DNA of 64,000 nucleotides, taken from Erysipelotrichaceae bacterium. Its GTDB lineage: Bacteria > Bacillota_I > Bacilli_A > Erysipelotrichales > Erysipelotrichaceae. Each line of letters starts with the position of its first letter. Position 1 is the stretch's first letter. Below, one piece after another: positions 19,122 to 27,111 of the stretch. The stretch covers positions 1-64,000 of the forward strand of contig JAFRAB010000048.1 of the NCBI GenBank assembly GCA_017405675.1. Reading direction: 5' to 3'. A program made the position numbers and the translations under genes. The notes beneath the pieces are model-generated. The model was given only the letters and a program-made list of their open reading frames with translations. It was not told the DNA's origin and searched no databases.

Positions 19122-20727
19122 ATGCGTTCTCCTTATGCTCTAATGCCGCTTTTATCAGTCCTCTGAACAGAGGATGAGGATTGTCAGGACGGGATTTGAA
19201 TTCCGGATGGAACTGAACCCCGATAAAATAGTTATTTTCAGCCAGTTCAACTGTTTCCACGATGTACCCGTTGGCATAGGTTCCGGAAACAGTAAGTCCG
19301 TTATCGATCAGACGCTGTCGGAACTCATTGTTGAATTCATAACGGTGTCTGTGTCTTTCGAAGATGGTATCCATGCCATACAGGGATCTTATTAATGTAT
19401 TCGGCTGCAGATTGCACTGATATACTCCCAGTCTTAAAGTGCCGCCTTTATCTACATTATCATTCTGATCAGGCAGAAAATCTATGACCTTATAAGGTGA
19501 ATTTTCATCAAATTCACGGGAATGGGCATCCTTCATGCCACATACATTGCGGGCAAACTCAATGGTTGCCACCTGCATGCCCAGGCATACTCCCAGATAA
19601 GGCACATTATTCTTACGGCAATATTCAGCCGTCAGTATCATGCCTTCAATGCCCCTTGGTCCGAAGCCACCCGGTACGATGATGCCGTCACAGTCACCCA
19701 GACGCTTTTCAATGTTTTCCGGGCATATCGTTTCACTGTCGATCCACTTGATATGGACCTTGCAGCTGTTGGCGTAGCCGCCATGCGTTAAGGCTTCCAC
19801 GACTGACAGATAGGCATCATGCAGTTTTACATATTTACCTACCAGTCCAATGGTTACCTTATTCTCCAGGTGCTTGATGTTCTTTACCATCTTCTTCCAG
19901 TGATCCAGATCCGGTTTACGGCTTTCCAGGCCCAGCTTCTTAATTACCACATCCGCCATGTGTTGCTTTTCCAGCATTAACGGCACTTCATACAGGACTT
20001 TGATTGTCCTGTTTTCTATGACGCTGTCACGGTCAATGTTACAGAACAGAGCGATCTTTTCAAACAGATCTTCCGGTAACGGTTTGGTACAGCGTAAGAC
20101 AATGATATCAGGTTTGATGCCGATGCCCTGCAGTTCCTTTACGGAATGCTGGGTAGGCTTTGACTTATGTTCCTTACCGGCTTCCAGATACGGTACCAGA
20201 GTAACGTGAATGTAGCAGACATCTTCCTTTTTATTCTCCAGTCCTATCTGTCTGATGGCTTCCAGAAATGGCTGTGATTCAATGTCACCTACGGTGCCGC
20301 CTATTTCGCAGATCAGTACATCCGGATCATCCTTTTCAGCAGCTGAATAAATGAATCTCTTTATTTCATTGGTAATATGCGGAATGACCTGAACCGTACT
20401 GCCCAGATATTCCCCTTTTCTTTCCTTCTGCAGAACATTCCAGTAAACCTTGCCGGTAGTAAGATTGGAGTACTTATTCAGATTTTCATCAATGAATCTT
20501 TCATAATGACCCAGGTCCAAATCTGTCTCAGCCCCGTCATCAGTCACGAATACCTCACCGTGCTGTAAAGGTGACATTGTCCCAGGGTCAACATTTATGT
20601 AAGGATCAAGCTTCTGCGATGATACCTTTAAACCTCTCGCCTTTAACAGTCTTCCTAGGGAAGCTGCCGTAATTCCCTTGCCTAAACCGGATACGACACC
20701 GCCGGTCACAAAGATGAATTTTGACAT
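19114..20727 (-). CDS. pyrG: CTP synthase (glutamine-hydrolysing)
   Basis: 537 residues. The N-terminal synthetase domain begins [17 protein letters not shown] (P-loop) and contains [14 protein letters not shown] and [12 protein letters not shown]. The C-terminal class I glutamine amidotransferase domain has the nucleophile Cys in YLGVCLGMQ and the His/Glu pair in QFHPEF. It converts UTP, ATP and glutamine to CTP. The start at 20727 is chosen over a longer frame because GGAGG sits 8 bases upstream and homology starts at MSKF. The longer frame would run through a terminator hairpin in the leader. Confidence 0.98.
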   Translation of the reverse strand: MSKFIFVTGGVVSGLGKGITAASLGRLLKARGLKVSSQKLDPYINVDPGTMSPLQHGEVFVTDDGAETDLDLGHYERFIDENLNKYSNLTTGKVYWNVLQKERKGEYLGSTVQVIPHITNEIKRFIYSAAEKDDPDVLICEIGGTVGDIESQPFLEAIRQIGLENKKEDVCYIHVTLVPYLEAGKEHKSKPTQHSVKELQGIGIKPDIIVLRCTKPLPEDLFEKIALFCNIDRDSVIENRTIKVLYEVPLMLEKQHMADVVIKKLGLESRKPDLDHWKKMVKNIKHLENKVTIGLVGKYVKLHDAYLSVVEALTHGGYANSCKVHIKWIDSETICPENIEKRLGDCDGIIVPGGFGPRGIEGMILTAEYCRKNNVPYLGVCLGMQVATIEFARNVCGMKDAHSREFDENSPYKVIDFLPDQNDNVDKGGTLRLGVYQCNLQPNTLIRSLYGMDTIFERHRHRYEFNNEFRQRLIDNGLTVSGTYANGYIVETVELAENNYFIGVQFHPEFKSRPDNPHPLFRGLIKAALEHKENAYD

Positions 20728-20746
20728 ACGAACACCTCCATAAAAT

Positions 20747-20772
20747 AAAAAAACAACATCGTCGCTGATGTT
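20747..20772 (-). terminator. attenuator-like terminator in the pyrG leader
   Basis: On the minus strand AACATC-AGCGAC-GATGTT is followed by GTTTTTTT, between the pyrG promoter and its ribosome site. Because the next upstream gene (corA) is divergent, this terminator can only act on the pyrG transcript itself. The 6 bp stem is weak but the U-tract is long. Confidence 0.7.
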
Positions 20773-20856
20773 ATTACATAGGGTTTTAAAACCAACTCCA
20801 CACCCTTTCATGTGGATGCATTATTATGGTACGGCCGTACACAAATTTACTAAATA

Positions 20857-20885
20857 ATTATAACTCTTCCTATAGTCAATATCAA
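20857..20885 (-). promoter_or_regulatory. pyrG promoter
   Basis: TTGATA (20880-20885) and TATAAT (20857-20862) with exactly 17 bases between them. The leader of about 120 bases contains palindromes GTACGGCCGTAC (20829-20840) and GGTTTTAAAACC (20782-20793) ahead of the attenuator-like hairpin. Confidence 0.75.
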
Positions 20886-20970
20886 TATGAATGTAAATAA
20901 AATGAATGGTTTTCTGAAAATATGCATCGCTTCCATTAGCATAGCCAGGTATAAAAGGATCAATTGTTTA

Positions 20971-20998
20971 TTGTACGTAAAGGCATAAATGATACAAT
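20971..20998 (+). promoter_or_regulatory. corA promoter
   Basis: TTGTAC (20971-20976), a 16-base spacer and TACAAT (20993-20998), about 30 bases before the corA start codon. Confidence 0.6.
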
Positions 20999-21028
20999 AT
21001 ATTTTGAATTAACTCGGGAGGACACAAT

Positions 21029-21943
21029 ATGTATTACCTGATAGAAAAAACCTTAAATAAATGTCCCAATATTCTGGCCAGGGAAAGCACCAAGCCTTAC
21101 GTTGCCATCATGTCTGCGGAACAATGGCAGAACGAAAGTGAGTTCCTAGGGCTGGGAATTGACATGGATTTTGAAACTCTTGATATTCATACAACCATGG
21201 CTGAAGTCAACTACAACTCCATTACAGGTTCATTTGCCATACCTTATATAGATGAAGGTGCGGTAGCCTATAAGAAGTTTGCCTTTGTAATAAATGAAAA
21301 CGGCATCATCTTCATTGATGACAGCAATGTTGTCGAAAGCATCACAAACAGGATCTCTCTTACCAGAAAGTGGCGCATGCCAAGTCTGGAAAGATTCATT
21401 TATGACTTTCTTGAAGAGATCATTGCCTCTGACCTTAACATTCTGGAAGATTATGACAAGCTGCTGGCTGAAACAGATAAGGCCATTAACAGCAAGGAAG
21501 AAGTTGATCTTGAAAGCATCAATGTCATCCGCGATCATCTCAGAGTATTAAGAACACACTATGACCGTCTGATCGACCTGGCTCAGGAACTGGAAGAAAA
21601 CGAAAACGGGTTCTTTGAAGAAGAAAACATCCGTTACTTCAGCCTCTTCAGCAAGAGAGCGGGACGTCTGTTTGACATGTCCAGCGCTCTGGTTGATTAC
21701 ACAACACAGATACGTGATGACTATGAAGCCAACCTGACTGACAAGCAGAATCACATCATGACGATCCTTACCGTAGTCACAACGATATTCAGTCCTCTGA
21801 CCCTGATAACAGGCTGGTACGGCATGAACTTCAAATACATGCCTGAACTCAATTCAGAGTACGGTTATCCGGCAGTCTTTATCATCTCACTGCTGGTGGC
21901 AATACTGAGTCTGCTGTATTTCAAGCATAAAAAATGGTTATAA
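21029..21943 (+). CDS. corA: CorA-family divalent cation transporter
   Basis: 304 residues. A long acidic, helical cytoplasmic domain (about 1-240) is followed by two C-terminal transmembrane helices. The signature GMN lies at the end of the first (GWYGMNFKYMPE), and the basic tail KHKKWL ends the protein. CorA proteins are pentameric Mg2+ (or Co2+/Ni2+) channels. The divergence from the family consensus in the N-terminal domain is normal. GGGAGG precedes the ATG. It is transcribed alone, divergently from pyrG, and closes with a strong hairpin. Confidence 0.93.
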   Translation: MYYLIEKTLNKCPNILARESTKPYVAIMSAEQWQNESEFLGLGIDMDFETLDIHTTMAEVNYNSITGSFAIPYIDEGAVAYKKFAFVINENGIIFIDDSNVVESITNRISLTRKWRMPSLERFIYDFLEEIIASDLNILEDYDKLLAETDKAINSKEEVDLESINVIRDHLRVLRTHYDRLIDLAQELEENENGFFEEENIRYFSLFSKRAGRLFDMSSALVDYTTQIRDDYEANLTDKQNHIMTILTVVTTIFSPLTLITGWYGMNFKYMPELNSEYGYPAVFIISLLVAILSLLYFKHKKWL

Positions 21944-21948
21944 CGATC

Positions 21949-21978
21949 AAAGACCGGCATGCCGGTCTTTTGTTTTTT
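21949..21978 (+). terminator. corA terminator
   Basis: AAAGACCGGC-AT-GCCGGTCTTT stem followed by TGTTTTTTT. Confidence 0.93.
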
Positions 21979-22055
21979 TAATTCATCAACAAATACACGA
22001 AAAAAGAAAGGTTTCCCTTTCCGTATATACTGACTGTCAATGGACACTTAAGCAA

Positions 22056-22802
22056 TTAATGACAATGGCAGCCTTCCTCATCATGACCGTGATGACATTC
22101 CCCATCCTCATGATGGCAGTCGTGATCACCCTGATGATCATGATGGTTACAGAAACCGTCAGAATTACCCTGCAGTTCACCATTAAGATAAGCCCGTACT
22201 GCTGCATCGGCATTTCCACTTACACCGGCAAATAACTCAATGCCTGCTTCAGCCAAAGCATTTCTGGCCCCCATTCCAATACCGCCGCAAATCAGCAGAT
22301 CGGCCTGTGCTTCCTTCAGTACGCCCGCAAGATATCCGTGTCCCGGACCGTCGCTTTCTATGATCTGTTCCCCGACGATTTTTCCTTCATTTACATCATA
22401 AAGCTTGAATGTTCTGGTATGTCCGAAATGCTGGAATACCTGTCCGTCTTCATAAGTTACCGCAATTCTCATGGTTTCTTCTCCTTTTTTCTCCATTACA
22501 CTGTTTTTGCCGGAAGTAACAACATACACTCCCCCGCTGATGCGCAGTCTTTTGCCGTCCACGATCAGCGAAGCCAGTTTTCTTCTGGCACTGTCATAAA
22601 TGGCAGTGACTGTTGTTCTGCCTACATTCATGTATTCAGCACACTGTTCCTGAGTTAATCCTTCATAATCAATAAGCCTTACTGCTTCATATTCATCCAG
22701 CGTCATGATGTTGCCATCATCTTTTTTTTCGCTGTCTTCCGCAGAAAAAAGCCAATGATCAGGAAATCTCATTATTCTTCGCTGTCTGCAGGGTCTTGCC
22801 AT
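22056..22802 (-). CDS. DUF134 DNA-binding domain fused to a NifX/NifB-type dinitrogenase cofactor domain
   Basis: 248 residues. Residues 1-100 are a UPF0251/DUF134 helix-turn-helix (MARPCRQRRI..., EAVRLIDYEGLTQEQCAEYM, GRTTVTAIYDSARRKL). Residues 111-215 are a NifX-like FeMo-cofactor-binding domain (MRIAVTYEDGQVFQHFGH, LLICGGIGMGARNAL). The last 37 residues are a His/Cys/Asp-rich metal-binding tail (CNHHDHQGDHDCHHEDGECH). An internal ATG (22472) with AAAGGAG upstream begins exactly at the second domain. No nif genes are near, so it probably handles an iron-sulfur or other metal cluster and may regulate itself through the palindrome in its promoter. Confidence 0.9.
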   Translation of the reverse strand: MARPCRQRRIMRFPDHWLFSAEDSEKKDDGNIMTLDEYEAVRLIDYEGLTQEQCAEYMNVGRTTVTAIYDSARRKLASLIVDGKRLRISGGVYVVTSGKNSVMEKKGEETMRIAVTYEDGQVFQHFGHTRTFKLYDVNEGKIVGEQIIESDGPGHGYLAGVLKEAQADLLICGGIGMGARNALAEAGIELFAGVSGNADAAVRAYLNGELQGNSDGFCNHHDHQGDHDCHHEDGECHHGHDEEGCHCH

Positions 22803-22817
22803 AACGTCACCTCATTT

Positions 22818-22859
22818 TTGACATATGTCAATTATAACATCGGAATCATGATTTATCAA
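22818..22859 (-). promoter_or_regulatory. promoter with overlapping palindromic operator for the DUF134/NifX gene
   Basis: TTGATA (22854-22859) and TATAAT (22831-22836) with 17 bases between. Immediately downstream, overlapping the -10 by one base, is the perfect 14-base palindrome TTGACATATGTCAA (22818-22831), in the position of a repressor site. The DUF134 protein encoded just downstream is the obvious candidate to bind it. Confidence 0.75.
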
Positions 22860-22920
22860 CATGAGCGGTTTCTATGAATGATGTTTATCTGGATAACGGA
22901 TCCGAATTCAGAAATAACAT

Positions 22921-23535
22921 TTATTTCTGCCTGTTTTTTCTTTCAATGACGTCATGGCAGCTATCCCCGTCAGAAAGATCTGAATACCTGGTGAACTTCA
23001 CATGCCTTGTCAGCTGACTATAGGCGGATGTATCCGTATTACAGAAGATCTTGCATAAAGGACGTATGCCATAGTATTCAAACATTTCCACATACTTACA
23101 TCCGGAAATGCTGTATTCTATCCTGCCGTCCTGTACTTCAAAGAAATCATAAGTGATGCTGCCGTCTTTTACTCTTTTCTCATGGTCATTTACATTCCAC
23201 TTTTCAGCTATCTTATAGCTGTTTGGCAGTATATCTACAACTTTTTCAAGCACCGCAAAGACCTTCTTGCGTTTTTCAAACATCGTATCTGAAAAACTCA
23301 TGATTTCCCGGTTGGAAAGCCCGAAACCCTTCAGTTCAAGGCACATTGCGATAACGGCATAGATGAGTTCAACATTCATGGTCGGATAAACATTATGCTC
23401 TCTGAACACATCTGACTCATACATTTCCCTGAGTCTTTTTTCATATGAGGCCGTCTTTCCTTCCACATCGGAAAACTGCCATTTGTTTAAAGCTGCCCTG
23501 TATAAATCTGAATACTTCTTAATCAGTTTATCCAT
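22921..23535 (-). CDS. L-2-amino-thiazoline-4-carboxylic acid hydrolase family protein
   Basis: About 204 residues, helical in the N-terminal half and mixed in the C-terminal half. The segment ITYDFFEVQDGRIEYSISGCKYVEMFEYYGIRPLCKIFCNTD fits the ATC hydrolase-like family: the GCKY...P.LC..FC.TD cysteine pattern is typical. The assigned reaction of the family's founding member is in L-cysteine formation from a thiazoline, but most members have unknown substrates. AGGTGA selects the ATG at 23535. It follows the methyltransferase gene directly, so the two form an operon. Confidence 0.75.
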   Translation of the reverse strand: MDKLIKKYSDLYRAALNKWQFSDVEGKTASYEKRLREMYESDVFREHNVYPTMNVELIYAVIAMCLELKGFGLSNREIMSFSDTMFEKRKKVFAVLEKVVDILPNSYKIAEKWNVNDHEKRVKDGSITYDFFEVQDGRIEYSISGCKYVEMFEYYGIRPLCKIFCNTDTSAYSQLTRHVKFTRYSDLSDGDSCHDVIERKNRQK

Positions 23536-23544
23536 ATCTGTCAC

Positions 23545-24228
23545 CTATTTTCTGCAGCAGAAGATCCCTTCCGCATTTACCGCATGAACACTTACCTGTG
23601 AATACATGTCTTCCAGTCTGTTCCTCAGGCTTTCCTGACTTTCAAAAGGAGCAGTGAAGAAACCCTTAGGTACATACAGGTGCTTTACAAACCAGTCTGT
23701 TCTTCTGAACTCGTCCTTAATGTAGAAACATCCGCAGAAGATTCCGCCCGTTTTCAGTGCTCTGTAAGTTTCACGGAAAGCTGCGTCCTTATCCGGAAAA
23801 GCATGAAACCCATTCAGTGACAGTACGATGTCAAAACTGCAGTCTTCAAATGGCAGACATCCAACATCACCCTGAACAAATCTAATATTATTAATTCCTA
23901 AAACTTCTGCCCTCTTTTCGGCAGCTTTCATCATGTCAGCTGAATAGTCCAGACACGTAATACTGGCTTCAGGCAATGATCTGTATAACGGCATGGTAAG
24001 AACACCGGTACCTACCGGCACTTCCAGCAGACTGCCTTTAAAGTCTTCACTTATTGGTGCTAAGGCCTCATTTACCCACCTGGCTGCCATTTCCTCATCC
24101 AGCCCCCATATGACACTGTCCATTATCTTGCCAATGACAGTTGATCTGGTTATGATGCCGTCATAAAAACTTGCCATGTTGCCAAGCTGTTTATAAGAGT
24201 TCTGTATTTCCTGATGTCTGTCGGTCAT
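23545..24228 (-). CDS. class I SAM-dependent methyltransferase (UbiE-like)
   Basis: 227 residues. Motif I reads LLEVPVGTGVLTMPLY, with Pro replacing the usual Gly (E-x-G-x-G becomes E-x-P-x-G), followed by CLDYSADMM and the DIVLSLNGFHAFPD motif IV. The substrate is unknown. GGGAGAAAG upstream supports the ATG. It is first in an operon with the ATC hydrolase-like gene. A TATAAT and an inverted repeat at the probable transcription start suggest repressor control. Confidence 0.88.
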   Translation of the reverse strand: MTDRHQEIQNSYKQLGNMASFYDGIITRSTVIGKIMDSVIWGLDEEMAARWVNEALAPISEDFKGSLLEVPVGTGVLTMPLYRSLPEASITCLDYSADMMKAAEKRAEVLGINNIRFVQGDVGCLPFEDCSFDIVLSLNGFHAFPDKDAAFRETYRALKTGGIFCGCFYIKDEFRRTDWFVKHLYVPKGFFTAPFESQESLRNRLEDMYSQVSVHAVNAEGIFCCRK

Positions 24229-24244
24229 AAACTTTCTCCCTTAA

Positions 24245-24274
24245 AGTTAGTTATCGCTAACTACAGTAATTATA
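24245..24274 (-). promoter_or_regulatory. -10 element with inverted repeat ahead of the methyltransferase operon
   Basis: AGTTAG-TTATCG-CTAACT (24245-24262) lies directly downstream of a TATAAT (24269-24274) and 17 bases before the start codon, as expected of an operator. The regulator is not known. Confidence 0.55.
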
Positions 24275-24295
24275 ACACTCTTCATTCATCCCAAC

Positions 24296-24326
24296 AAAAA
24301 AAGAAAGGTTTTCCTCTCTTCTTTCA
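24296..24326 (-). terminator. probable terminator with imperfect stem
   Basis: AAAGAAAGG and CCTCTCTTCTTT pair with a mismatch around a TTTT loop. On the minus strand TTTCTTTTTTTGTT follows. It lies at the end of the cyclophilin-like lipoprotein gene. Confidence 0.5.
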
Positions 24327-24809
24327 TTCAACAGTAATTGTAAGAGTCACGTTATCCTTACTCAGCAGCTCTGCCAGTTCCTGCTCGTTCTTATCAAGAA
24401 TATGCCCAAGTCTGGTATATGACCAGGAATTTGAACCGTAGAATACCACGATCTGATTGCCGCTGTACAGTACGATGTCTCCAGGTCCTGTTTCCGTCTG
24501 CACGTCATTTCTCGGTAGACTCTGTCCTATTGATCCAACCTGTTCAAAGCCTCCGTACATTGAGGTGCTGATTCTTAATTCCTTTTCAGAAGCCAGTTGT
24601 GTCAAAGCCTTTACCGACTGATTATCCTCCCATGCAACGTTCATTTCCTGTTCATCAATGTATAGTTTCATCATCTTCTCTGTTCCCTCCCCTGTCTTAG
24701 ATGAAGATGGTTCCTCATCCTGCCCTTTCTGTCCGCAGCCTTTCAGAAAGCAGATGGCTATCAGCAGCATGATCACAACAACAGTCTTTTTATAAATCAG
24801 TTTTTCCAT
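24324..24809 (-). CDS. lipoprotein with cyclophilin-like domain
   Basis: About 161 residues. The signal peptide MEKLIYKKTVVVIMLLIAI is followed by the lipobox FLKGC and a Ser/Glu linker. The mature domain (about residues 50-161) carries the cyclophilin-like fold pattern: MKLYIDEQEMNVAW at the start, GDIVLYSGNQIVVFYG in the middle and YTRLGHILD after it. Such domains are usually secreted and lack proven isomerase activity. The start is uncertain: an upstream GTG overlaps the stop of the preceding small membrane gene, and no clear ribosome site serves either start, so reinitiation after that gene is likely. Confidence 0.8.
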   Translation of the reverse strand: MEKLIYKKTVVVIMLLIAICFLKGCGQKGQDEEPSSSKTGEGTEKMMKLYIDEQEMNVAWEDNQSVKALTQLASEKELRISTSMYGGFEQVGSIGQSLPRNDVQTETGPGDIVLYSGNQIVVFYGSNSWSYTRLGHILDKNEQELAELLSKDNVTLTITVE

Positions 24810-24823
24810 TGCCTCTACTTTAT

Positions 24824-24985
24824 TCACATTGACGATTTCATCCACAGATAGGTCAGTACCAGATCTCCTATTGCCATTAAGGCTATCAGACCATAGCCTA
24901 ATTTCCTGTTATTTCTTCTGAATGCCAGAACTGCCAATCCAATTAATACACAGTATGCAAATGTCAGATAAGTTGTAAATCCCAT
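24824..24985 (-). CDS. small two-helix membrane protein (53 residues)
   Basis: A 53-residue frame starting MGFTTYLTFAYCVLIGL and ending YLWMKSSM. It has two hydrophobic helices (about 5-22 and 31-48) joined by a basic loop (RRNNRK). GGAGG is 6 bases upstream of the ATG, which is the best start signal in this small operon. It ends just ahead of the cyclophilin-like lipoprotein gene and is probably co-transcribed and coupled with it. No family is recognised. Confidence 0.72.
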   Translation of the reverse strand: MGFTTYLTFAYCVLIGLAVLAFRRNNRKLGYGLIALMAIGDLVLTYLWMKSSM

Positions 24986-24997
24986 ATCATGCCTCCT

Positions 24998-26149
24998 TTA
25001 GCCAGGCTGCTGACCGTCATGAGCCTTCCAGGCACACTCAGTGATTTTCATATCACTGAATACAGCCGTGAAGGATGAATCTTCCGGTGAGCAGGCATAG
25101 ATTCCGAAGCGGATCTTTCCCTTACCCTCATGCATGTGGGCGACTCTCATCTGCTTAAATCTTATACCGTCTTCTGAACATTCGATACAGTAGTCATCTT
25201 CCCTGCGGCTTAATCTGTACCACATGGATTTCGTGTCAGCCGGTATTTCCGTAGTTGCCCAGTCGGAATAACCGTGATTGGTTACCACACTTCCCAGATG
25301 CTGGAACTCTTCGTTTTCATATTCAATTGAGCCTTTCAGCCAGTTTTCACTGTCCAGATACATTACGATTCCGCACTGATCAAAACGCTGATGACTCTCT
25401 TCAAACGAGGTCTTTACAATGAAGCTGAAATACTGTTCATCGGTTTCCATCTGGAACACCGGGGCATTATCATTACGGAAATGATAATAAGTCCTTTGCC
25501 ATAAGTCGGTATGCGGCAGAGTAGTAACCTTAATCACACCGTTTTCAATAACACAGTTCTTTGGCTCTCTGGTCCATTTGAATCTGTTAATATCCATCAG
25601 CCACTCCTGTCTGGTAATGATGTTTGTCTCATCATCTTCAATGGTGCCGTATCTGGTCTCATAAGTACCGTAGGCATAGTGTCTGAAACCGCACTTTTCC
25701 TGCACACGGGCTGACTGTCCGTTACGCAGGAAATGGCCGCACAGAATAATATCAAGCTTTACTTTCTCAAACAGGTAGCGGATGACTTCCTTAACGGCTT
25801 CAGGCATTAAGCCCCTGCCCCAGTAGTCCTTAGACAGTACATATCCTATTTCACGGCACTGCTTATCAGCCAGTTCCGGGAAGTTATCTTCGTTATACAT
25901 CTCTACACCCAATGATCCTATCACTTTTCCCTGATATTCCAGGGCAAAGGTCTTTTTATGATTAACGAAGCCATTAAGGATCATCTGTGATTCTTCACTA
26001 TTTTTATGCGGTGTCCAGCCCGCCATCTGTCCGACTCCGTCTACAGAAGCATATTCAAAGAAATCCTCCAGATCGGACTGTCTGAAAGGACGCAGTATAA
26101 GTCTTTCAGTCTTAAGAACAACATTACTGATGTCTATTGGTGTATTCAT
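24998..26149 (-). CDS. GNAT acetyltransferase fused to a DUF1349 domain
   Basis: 383 residues. Residues 1-180 are a RimJ/RimL-type N-acetyltransferase (LKTERLILRPFRQSD, SKDYWGRGLMPEAVKEV, NGQSARVQEKCGF). Residues about 185-380 are a DUF1349 domain of concanavalin-like fold (RFKWTREPKNC, FFIVKTSFEESHQRFDQCGIV-like core, DDYCIECSEDG). The ATG at 26149 has GGAG 7 bases upstream. At the domain border an in-frame ATG (25597) is preceded by CAGGAG, as if two adjacent genes had merged. What it acetylates or binds is unknown. Confidence 0.88.
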   Translation of the reverse strand: MNTPIDISNVVLKTERLILRPFRQSDLEDFFEYASVDGVGQMAGWTPHKNSEESQMILNGFVNHKKTFALEYQGKVIGSLGVEMYNEDNFPELADKQCREIGYVLSKDYWGRGLMPEAVKEVIRYLFEKVKLDIILCGHFLRNGQSARVQEKCGFRHYAYGTYETRYGTIEDDETNIITRQEWLMDINRFKWTREPKNCVIENGVIKVTTLPHTDLWQRTYYHFRNDNAPVFQMETDEQYFSFIVKTSFEESHQRFDQCGIVMYLDSENWLKGSIEYENEEFQHLGSVVTNHGYSDWATTEIPADTKSMWYRLSRREDDYCIECSEDGIRFKQMRVAHMHEGKGKIRFGIYACSPEDSSFTAVFSDMKITECAWKAHDGQQPG

Positions 26150-26201
26150 AAACAATCTCCTTATGCTACAGGTCAAAACGGTAAATCATTACCTGTCCTT
26201 T

Positions 26202-26525
26202 TTACCTTCTGATAAACTTCTCATCACCAGGTGCTTCATCGGCAGAGACAAATCTTTCAACAGTCATGTGCAGATCGTATTTTTCTCTCAATTCAGCAAT
26301 TGTTTTCATCATCGGTGAACCATGATGAACATCAATGGCTTCCTGGCTTTCCCAGGCATCGATCAACAGCACGGTTTCAGGATCATCTACTGGTAGATAA
26401 TACTCATAACGGAGGTTGCCCTCTTCAGCACGTATGGCTTCAACTACGCCTTTCTCCATCATTTCTCTGACAAATTCCCTGGCTTTGCCATCTTTGCCTG
26501 TATAGCGAATGTTTATTGTTATCAT
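26202..26525 (-). CDS. antibiotic biosynthesis monooxygenase (ABM) domain protein
   Basis: 107 residues, the size of a single ABM ferredoxin-like domain. The pattern GNLRYEYYLPVDDPETVLLIDAWESQEAIDVH is typical of YgiN-like quinol monooxygenases, with a His late in the helix before the last strand. Members act without cofactors on quinones or small aromatics, or bind haem, and form dimers. A single-gene unit upstream of the GNAT gene by about 50 bases on the same strand. Confidence 0.88.
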   Translation of the reverse strand: MITINIRYTGKDGKAREFVREMMEKGVVEAIRAEEGNLRYEYYLPVDDPETVLLIDAWESQEAIDVHHGSPMMKTIAELREKYDLHMTVERFVSADEAPGDEKFIRR

Positions 26526-26568
26526 TGTTACCCTTTTATAACATTATTAATTCTTTTTTCTTCCATCA

Positions 26569-27078
26569 TCAAATCAGGCTTTCAAAATACTTGGCTACCG
26601 CTTCATCAGCATTGCCATTTACGATCTCCTGCCTAATAGCAACATACCATTTACGCGCATTATAAAACATGTCTTCAAGATTCCTGTAATCTTTCCAAGG
26701 TAAACAGTCAAAAATCAATTCTTCGATTGAATCGATTTTAGCATGATAGGTAGAATAATCGCCTCTTATGTAAATATTTCCTTTTGGATCAAATCCATAT
26801 TTGGCATCGCCACGATTATAGTTTTTAAACCATTTGATTTTCTTCTCACTTTCATGTGATATAAAAAGAAAACTGCTGAATACTGTTGTCGTATAACCGT
26901 AATCAAGTTTTGGAAGGACTTCTTTAAACTGCTGCCAGTATTTTCTGATGATTGGCAGATACTGGGCCTTTCTGCGTTCTAATTCAAGTTCCTGTTCTCT
27001 TTTTTCCGCTTCTTCTCTCCTTTGAGTTTCTGTTAATTCAGCATTCTTCTTTTCAACTGCTCTGTCAAACCTGGACAT
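26569..27078 (-). CDS. hypothetical protein with N-terminal coiled coil
   Basis: 169 residues. The first 45 are a charged helix (KKNAELTETQRREEAEKREQ), probably a coiled coil. The rest is a compact domain rich in aromatic residues (YWQQFKEVLPKLDYGYTT, KWFKNYNRGDAKYGF). No membrane helix or catalytic motif is seen. GGGGGT precedes the start codon. It lies just downstream of the broken DUF3990 gene and may have formed an operon with it. The function is unknown. Confidence 0.7.
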   Translation of the reverse strand: MSRFDRAVEKKNAELTETQRREEAEKREQELELERRKAQYLPIIRKYWQQFKEVLPKLDYGYTTTVFSSFLFISHESEKKIKWFKNYNRGDAKYGFDPKGNIYIRGDYSTYHAKIDSIEELIFDCLPWKDYRNLEDMFYNARKWYVAIRQEIVNGNADEAVAKYFESLI

Positions 27079-27111
27079 ATATTAACCCCCTATTTATTCC
27101 TGATTATTTCA

